A stretch of DNA of 11,091 nt from Flavobacteriales bacterium UBA3376 (lineage in GTDB: Bacteria > Bacteroidota > Bacteroidia > Flavobacteriales > Weeksellaceae), in contig DEQC01000073.1 of the NCBI GenBank assembly GCA_002359055.1, positions 1,863 through 12,953 on the forward strand. Reading direction: 5' to 3'. The position numbers and the translations under genes were made by a program. Numbering within the stretch: the first letter of the stretch is position 1; each line of letters begins with the position of its first letter. This document shows, piece by piece, positions 7,313-11,091 of the stretch. The notes beneath the pieces were generated by a model, which saw only the letters and a list, made by a program, of their open reading frames with translations, had not been told where the DNA came from and did no database searches.

Positions 7313-8399
7313 GCAACTTTCATATGGAATTCTTAGAGCAACTGGAATCATTGCTTTTAGCTGCCTAACCTTATATTTCTTATGGCTGATTCGCTCAGTT
7401 TTTGCCTATTTGGCCATTGCGTTTGTGCTTGCAATGATTGGAAGACCTTTGATGAATTTGTTGAATGGTAAATTAAAAATTCCAAACTTCATCGGCGCAA
7501 TCATCACTATCGGCACATTTATTTTGCTATTTATTGCATTTATCAGTTTATTCATTTCATTGGTTTTAAATGAACCTTTTAGATTTTTTGGGAATTTTGC
7601 TTATTTGGATCAATTCGAAGGTGCTATTATCAATCAATTTAAATTGCTGTCTGAATCTTTAGTTTTTTTGAATATTCCCATCTTAGAAACTTATTTGGAT
7701 GAATTTTTCAGTGATTTAAGTTTACAAAGTTTTTCTGGCATATTTGGAGATTCATTGACTACACTTGGAATTTGGGCGATTGATACTTTTTCAGTAATAT
7801 TTATAACCTTTTTCTTTTTAAAAGACAGAGATCTTTTCAACAAGATGATTTTGGCGGTAGTTCCCAAAAATGAAGAAGAGAAATTTCAAAATATACTTAC
7901 GATTACAAAAAATTTATTGTCTCGATATTTCATTGGATTGACCTTGCAAGTCATCATAATGTTTGCATTTTATTTTATAATTTTACTTTCATTTGGTATA
8001 GATTACGCGGCATTTATCGCTTTGATTTGCGCTTTATTAAATCCTTTGCCTTATATAGGACCATTTATCGGAGGTGTCATCATGGCGACTTTATGCATCA
8101 ATCATTTTCACGCCATAGGTTGGGATTACAACACACAGATTGTTCCAACGGTTTTATGGATAATGTTTTGGTATTTTCTCACTCAAGTTTGGGACAATTT
8201 CATCAATCAACCATTGATATATTCTCGAAGTGTAAAATCCAATCCTTTAGAAATTTTCTTAGTGATTCTCATCGGTGGATTTTTATTTGGAATTGTAGGA
8301 GTTGCCATTGCAGTACCAGTTTATACTGTTTTAAGAGTTATTTTAAAGGAATTCTTTTCTGAATATAAAATCGTTCAGAGCATCACACGAAATCTTTAA
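7302..8399 (+). CDS. AI-2E family transporter (PF01594-type membrane protein)
   Basis: A 365-residue polytopic inner-membrane protein with about eight hydrophobic segments: paired helices at the N-terminus (about 11-45 and 60-90), a longer extramembrane segment around 95-145, and a cluster of helices from about 150 to the end. Landmarks are NPLPYIGPFIGG from residue 247 and the C-terminal SNPLEIFLVILIGGFLFGIVG run with AIAVPVYTVLRV, both typical of the family. Members were named for export of the signal autoinducer-2, but some work as sodium/proton antiporters, so the substrate cannot be read from sequence. The ATG lies inside mutA (ATGACTCCTAA overlap of 11 nt), making it the last gene of the operon. 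Only a weak 5-bp-stem hairpin (8401-8420) follows, so read-through into the next gene is possible. Confidence 0.9.
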   Translation: MTPKQLSYGILRATGIIAFSCLTLYFLWLIRSVFAYLAIAFVLAMIGRPLMNLLNGKLKIPNFIGAIITIGTFILLFIAFISLFISLVLNEPFRFFGNFAYLDQFEGAIINQFKLLSESLVFLNIPILETYLDEFFSDLSLQSFSGIFGDSLTTLGIWAIDTFSVIFITFFFLKDRDLFNKMILAVVPKNEEEKFQNILTITKNLLSRYFIGLTLQVIIMFAFYFIILLSFGIDYAAFIALICALLNPLPYIGPFIGGVIMATLCINHFHAIGWDYNTQIVPTVLWIMFWYFLTQVWDNFINQPLIYSRSVKSNPLEIFLVILIGGFLFGIVGVAIAVPVYTVLRVILKEFFSEYKIVQSITRNL

Positions 8400-8503
8400 T
8401 CCTTAGTTTCGATTGTAAGGTTAATTTAATAATAAATTTACACTTTGAGATAACTTACATTCATAGCATAGTAAGCATTATTTTGTACACATATATTTAA
8501 TCT

Positions 8504-9916
8504 ATGTCAAGTCCTTCAGCACAAACCATCGATAAATCCGTAAAAAAGTTTTTGCCATTCATCTTAGCAACAGCTATTTTTATGCAGATGCTGGATTCTA
8601 CCATTCTCAATACTTCTTTACCTGCCATTGCAAAAGATTTGAACGAATCACCGCTCAATATGCAAAATGCAATTATCAGTTATGTATTGACTTTGGCTTT
8701 ATTTATTCCAATCAGTGGATTTTTAGCGGATAAATATGGTACTAAAAGGATTTTCATCACTGCATTGATATTATTCTCTATAGGTTCATTGCTTTGTGCA
8801 ATTTCTCAAAGTCTAAATCAATTGGTGATTTCAAGGGTGATTCAAGGATTGGGTGGAAGTTTGATGACACCGGTAGGCAGATTGGCATTGATAAAAACTT
8901 TTGAGAAAAAGGAATTGGTTCAAGCCATGAATTATGCCATAGTTCCGGCATTGATAGGACCTGTTTTAGGACCATTGGTCGGTGGTTATATGGTGGATTA
9001 TTTGAGTTGGCATTGGATTTTCATCATCAACATTCCGATTGGAATCATTGGAATTCTTTTGAGTTTAAAGTTCATGCCCAATTTCAAATCAAAAACTTTA
9101 AGTTTTGACTTCAAAGGATTTTTAATTTTTGGCGCAGCATCACTTTCTTTATCCATTGCCTTGGAATTACTTGGCAACACCGTTCACATCACTCCTATCC
9201 TATCGATACTTATCTTAGGTTTTGTATTGCTATATTTATATTATCGTCACGCAAAAAAAGACAGCGATCCGATTTTCCCTTTGAATTTATTTCAAATCAG
9301 AACTTTCAGAATAGGAGTTGTTGGCAGTTTAGCCACGCGTATGGGAATCAGTTCGATTCCTTTATTATTACCATTAATGATTCAAATAGCATTTAAGGAA
9401 TCTGCAGTTGTTTCAGGATGGATAGTTGCTCCCATGGCTTTGACAGCTATGTTTGGAAAATCTTTTGTCATACGAATCTTAAATCACTTCGGTTATAGAA
9501 AAACTCTGATGACAAACACTTTGATCATTGGTTTCCTAATTTGTTGTTTGGCTCTAACGAGTATCAATCAATCCATATATATATACCTTCCACTGATTGC
9601 GATTTTAGGATTCTTTAATTCCATTCAATTTACTTCTATGAATGCTATATCGGTTGCTGATTTGAGGGATTATCACACGAGCAGTGGAAATTCACTTATA
9701 TCGGTCAATCAACAACTTTCTCTTGGTTTTGGTATTGCTACTGGATTAATCATTTTGAAACTATTCGGTGGAGACACAGCTCAAATTCCAAGCGAAATCC
9801 ACACTTCATTTCGCTATACTTTCTTATTCATCGGTGGATTGACTATGCTATCGAGTTTTATCTATAGAAGATTACATTTCAAGGATGGTGAAAATTTAAG
9901 AGCCGATAAAAACTAA
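8504..9916 (+). CDS. MFS exporter, DHA2 family, MdtD-like
   Basis: A 470-residue inner-membrane proton-coupled exporter with about 13-14 hydrophobic segments. It shows the DHA2 first-helix motif LDSTILNTSLP at 30-40, motif A as GFLADKYGTKR at 72-82 and antiporter motif C as GPVLGPLVGG at 152-161, followed by SWHWIFIINIPIGI. From memory it resembles E. coli MdtD along its full length, including the MTPVGRL loop and a late SSMNAISVADL and SSGNSLISVNQQLS block; it lacks the N-terminal extension of EmrB. The substrate is not determinable: MdtD-type proteins have been linked to drug and to citrate/iron-citrate export. It is separated from the operon by 104 nt and no MdtABC-like RND or membrane-fusion gene is adjacent, so it probably acts alone. 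A TTATTTTG sequence (8478-8485), one mismatch from the -7 consensus, lies upstream. Confidence 0.9.
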   Translation: MSSPSAQTIDKSVKKFLPFILATAIFMQMLDSTILNTSLPAIAKDLNESPLNMQNAIISYVLTLALFIPISGFLADKYGTKRIFITALILFSIGSLLCAISQSLNQLVISRVIQGLGGSLMTPVGRLALIKTFEKKELVQAMNYAIVPALIGPVLGPLVGGYMVDYLSWHWIFIINIPIGIIGILLSLKFMPNFKSKTLSFDFKGFLIFGAASLSLSIALELLGNTVHITPILSILILGFVLLYLYYRHAKKDSDPIFPLNLFQIRTFRIGVVGSLATRMGISSIPLLLPLMIQIAFKESAVVSGWIVAPMALTAMFGKSFVIRILNHFGYRKTLMTNTLIIGFLICCLALTSINQSIYIYLPLIAILGFFNSIQFTSMNAISVADLRDYHTSSGNSLISVNQQLSLGFGIATGLIILKLFGGDTAQIPSEIHTSFRYTFLFIGGLTMLSSFIYRRLHFKDGENLRADKN

Positions 9917-9992
9917 ATTTCCACCAAAATATCGAAAATTTAAACACCAAAAGAAGGCTTTCATTTGGCATGAATTAAATCATAAAATTCAA

Positions 9993-10053
9993 AGCGATTT
10001 CATCAAAAACAAGCTTAGTTCTACTGTAGAATTAGTTACGATTTTAAATCGCT
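9993..10053. repeat. Nested inverted repeats (AGCGATTT / AAATCGCT)
   Basis: AGCGATTT (9993-10000) is the exact reverse complement of AAATCGCT (10046-10053). Within the 45 nt between them TTCTAC (10019-10024) and GTAGAA (10026-10031) form a second, perfect 6-bp inverted repeat. The right outer arm also takes part in a local palindrome, CGATTT-T-AAATCG (10039-10051). As RNA, the outer and inner arms could give a branched stem, but the sequence is AT-rich and the single-base inner spacer argues for protein-binding sites. Confidence 0.4.
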
Positions 10054-10073
10054 ATTTATGACAATTTTGTCTT

Positions 10074-10083
10074 AAATCGATTT
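10074..10083. repeat. Perfect 10-bp palindrome AAATCGATTT
   Basis: A self-complementary 10-mer that repeats, in opposed half-sites, the same CGATTT/AAATCG sequence found at 9995-10000, 10039-10044 and 10046-10051. It is 147 nt before the yceI start. Confidence 0.4.
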
Positions 10084-10109
10084 TATGATATTTATTATGT
10101 TTCAGCCAT

Positions 10110-10132
10110 ATTTTTGAAGATTCTTCAAAAAT
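10110..10132. repeat. Perfect 11-bp-arm inverted repeat upstream of yceI
   Basis: ATTTTTGAAGA and TCTTCAAAAAT are perfect 11-bp arms around a single T. The site ends 97 nt before the yceI ATG. On the plus strand it is not followed by a T run, so it is not a conventional terminator for the exporter gene; on the minus strand no gene precedes it. Operator for a dimeric regulator is the simplest reading, by inference only. Confidence 0.55.
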
Positions 10133-10168
10133 TATTAAAAAATTAAGCGCATAATGATTGATATCATA

Positions 10169-10188
10169 ATTTTTTAACATTTTTTAAC
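10169..10188. repeat. Perfect tandem duplication of a 10-bp unit
   Basis: ATTTTTTAAC occurs twice back to back (10169-10178 and 10179-10188), which is one helical turn per unit. The second copy ends 41 nt before the yceI ATG and 1 nt before the weak -7-like TAATTTCA, so the pair would cover the -33 region of that promoter if it is real. It may be an activator or sigma-factor site, or simple AT-rich slippage. Confidence 0.5.
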
Positions 10189-10229
10189 TTAATTTCATAT
10201 CAGTAATTAATCAATCAAACACATCAATT

Positions 10230-10811
10230 ATGAAGAGTTTAAAATTAGTTTTCGGAGGCCTTTTAATAATGCTTTTATCAGTTCAATTTTCAGTTGCTCA
10301 AACGTATAATTTAAGCAATAATTCTTCGACACTTAAAGTGGACGGAACATCGAATTTGCACGACTGGAGTATTACCTCAAATAGCCAAAAAGGAAAAATG
10401 ACAGCAGAGGTCAACGATGGGAAAGTAACAAAAATTCAAGCGCTTGAATTTAGTGTTGCAACCGAGAGTTTAAAAAGCGGTAAATCAGGTATGGACAAAA
10501 ACACTTACAAAGCCTTAAAATCTGACAAACACAAACAGATTACGTTTACAATGAACAATGTGAAAAGTTTGAATTGCTCAAGTGCCAACAGCTGTAAAGC
10601 TACTGTGAACGGAAATTTAAACATTGCGGGAGTTTCTAAATCAGTTGACATCACTTTCGATATAAAAGTTAGCGGTTCGAGCATCACTTTGACTGGAAAC
10701 AGAAAAATCAAAATGACTGATTATAAAGTTGATCCACCAACGGCTATGCTTGGAACGATCACCACTGGAAATGAAGTCAATGTAATCTTCAAATCAGTAT
10801 TTACGAGATAA
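10230..10811 (+). CDS. Secreted YceI-family protein
   Basis: A 193-residue exported protein. Residues 1-23 are a signal peptide (MKSLKLVFGG start, long hydrophobic core, SVA-QTY cleavage site). The mature part is the YceI lipocalin-like beta-barrel: YNLSNNSSTLKVDGTSNLHDW at the start (key residues Gly-Thr-Ser-x-Leu-His-Asp-Trp), an ALEFSVATESLKSG strand, MDKNTYKALKSDKHKQITF, NLNIAGVSKSVDI and a final NEVNVIFKSVF. Structurally known members bind isoprenoid lipids such as polyprenyl chains in the barrel; others are induced by base or osmotic stress. The ligand here cannot be told. Two cysteines, in NCSSANSC, could form a local disulfide in the periplasm. The leader is rich in palindromes, and a porin-like gene begins 38 nt downstream with no terminator between, suggesting co-transcription. 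Confidence 0.9.
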   Translation: MKSLKLVFGGLLIMLLSVQFSVAQTYNLSNNSSTLKVDGTSNLHDWSITSNSQKGKMTAEVNDGKVTKIQALEFSVATESLKSGKSGMDKNTYKALKSDKHKQITFTMNNVKSLNCSSANSCKATVNGNLNIAGVSKSVDITFDIKVSGSSITLTGNRKIKMTDYKVDPPTAMLGTITTGNEVNVIFKSVFTR

Positions 10812-10849
10812 CAAATAAAACATATTAATTAATTTCAAAAGTTAAGTTA

Positions 10850-11091
10850 ATGAGAAAATTATTCAGAAATTCAGTTTTGACTTTGATAGCTTTATTTAGC
10901 GTTCAGTCATATGCACAAGAGAAAAGCAGTCGAGATTTTGACAACTTTAGGGCAAGAGATTTAAATGGTGTGACTCAATTTGAGCCAAAAAAAGACACTA
11001 CTTCTAATTTCGATGGATTAAAAGTTAGAATCGGTGGAGCATCGACCATACAATTTCAAGCACTTGATCATAAGAATGCGGCTGTAAGTCC
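10850..11091 (+). CDS. Exported porin-like protein, N-terminal fragment cut by window end
   Basis: An open frame of 80 complete codons running off the window. It opens with a signal peptide (MRKLFRNSVLTLIALF, SYA-QEK cleavage after about residue 22), then a polar linker (RDFDNFRARDLNGVTQF) and the first strand-like segment, DGLKVRIGGASTIQFQALDH. A variable linker followed by a Gly-Gly strand with alternating residues is the usual start of a Bacteroidota outer-membrane porin, and the DcaP-like trimeric porins are the group I would suspect, but only about a fifth of such a protein is visible. It follows yceI by 38 nt without a terminator, so the two are probably one transcript. Confidence 0.7.
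   Translation, partial: MRKLFRNSVLTLIALFSVQSYAQEKSSRDFDNFRARDLNGVTQFEPKKDTTSNFDGLKVRIGGASTIQFQALDHKNAAVS

Larger units (their letters stand above)
9917..10229. other. Palindrome-rich intergenic region upstream of yceI
   Basis: This 313-bp AT-rich gap has no plausible coding frame. Just after the exporter gene lies an imperfect hairpin (9947-9968, CCAAA/TTTGG and GAA/TTC with one mismatch) but no T run, so it is a poor terminator candidate. The rest contains the symmetric elements listed separately: CGATTT/AAATCG palindromes at 9993-10083, the 10110-10132 inverted repeat and the 10169-10188 tandem repeat. A weak -7-like TAATTTCA is at 10190-10197, 32 nt before the yceI ATG. The concentration of symmetric DNA suggests a regulated promoter for yceI or a small structured RNA; neither is shown by the sequence alone. 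Confidence 0.5.

Noticed and set aside
8027..8362. 111-codon frame inside the AI-2E gene
   Set aside because: It is an out-of-frame shadow of a gene with clear family motifs; the product is His/Cys/Ser-rich without any domain.
8401..8420. Terminator after the AI-2E family gene
   Set aside because: Only a 5-bp stem CCTTA/TAAGG with a 10-nt loop and no real T run follows; too weak to call.
9947..9968. Terminator after the exporter gene
   Set aside because: The hairpin has a mismatch, a short weak stem and no T run after it, so it may be chance complementarity.
9993..10132. CRISPR array or mobile-element ends
   Set aside because: The repeats are short palindromes of different sequence, not evenly spaced identical repeats, and there is no transposase, integrase or cas gene in the window.

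Overview
The window looks like an ordinary chromosomal segment of a low-GC (about one third G+C by eye) Bacteroidota, most likely a flavobacterium. The evidence is AT-rich leaders without clear Shine-Dalgarno sequences, two good TAnnTTTG promoter -7 boxes of the type used by the Bacteroidota housekeeping sigma factor, a fused-size class II ribonucleotide reductase, a short flavobacterial-type methylmalonyl-CoA mutase small subunit and a DivIC-like septum protein. The family within Flavobacteriales cannot be settled from these genes. No RNA gene, CRISPR array, insertion sequence, prophage or attachment site was seen.

Layout. Positions 1-2036 (minus strand) carry the N-terminal 678 codons of an adenosylcobalamin-dependent ribonucleotide reductase (nrdJ), whose C-terminus lies outside the window. 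A 461-bp AT-rich gap follows; it holds a strong hairpin terminator that serves purM. purM (minus, 2498-3490) is a single-gene unit with its own promoter box and this terminator. Divergent from it is a small secreted outer-membrane beta-barrel protein (3706-4227) with its own promoter box and a textbook terminator at 4252-4283.

From 4381 to 8399 there is a compact five-gene plus-strand operon: a SanA/YdcF-type membrane-anchored protein, uridine kinase (udk), a DivIC/FtsB septum protein, the methylmalonyl-CoA mutase small subunit (mutA) and an AI-2E-family membrane protein. Gaps are 5 nt or less and three junctions overlap. The operon mixes envelope and division functions with nucleotide salvage and propionate/methylmalonyl-CoA metabolism; the expected large mutase subunit (mutB/scpA) does not follow. 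A 14-TM-class DHA2 drug/metabolite exporter resembling MdtD follows after 104 nt (8504-9916).

A 313-bp gap (9917-10229) is unusually rich in symmetric sequence: several CGATTT/AAATCG palindromes, a perfect 11-bp-arm inverted repeat and a perfect 10-bp tandem duplication. It leads into a secreted YceI-family protein (10230-10811) and, 38 nt on, the start of an exported, probably outer-membrane porin-like protein cut by the window end. Two genes here (nrdJ and mutA) need, or act with a partner that needs, adenosylcobalamin, so the organism depends on or benefits from B12. I found no convincing new biological system; the most unusual unexplained material is the palindrome-rich leader upstream of yceI.
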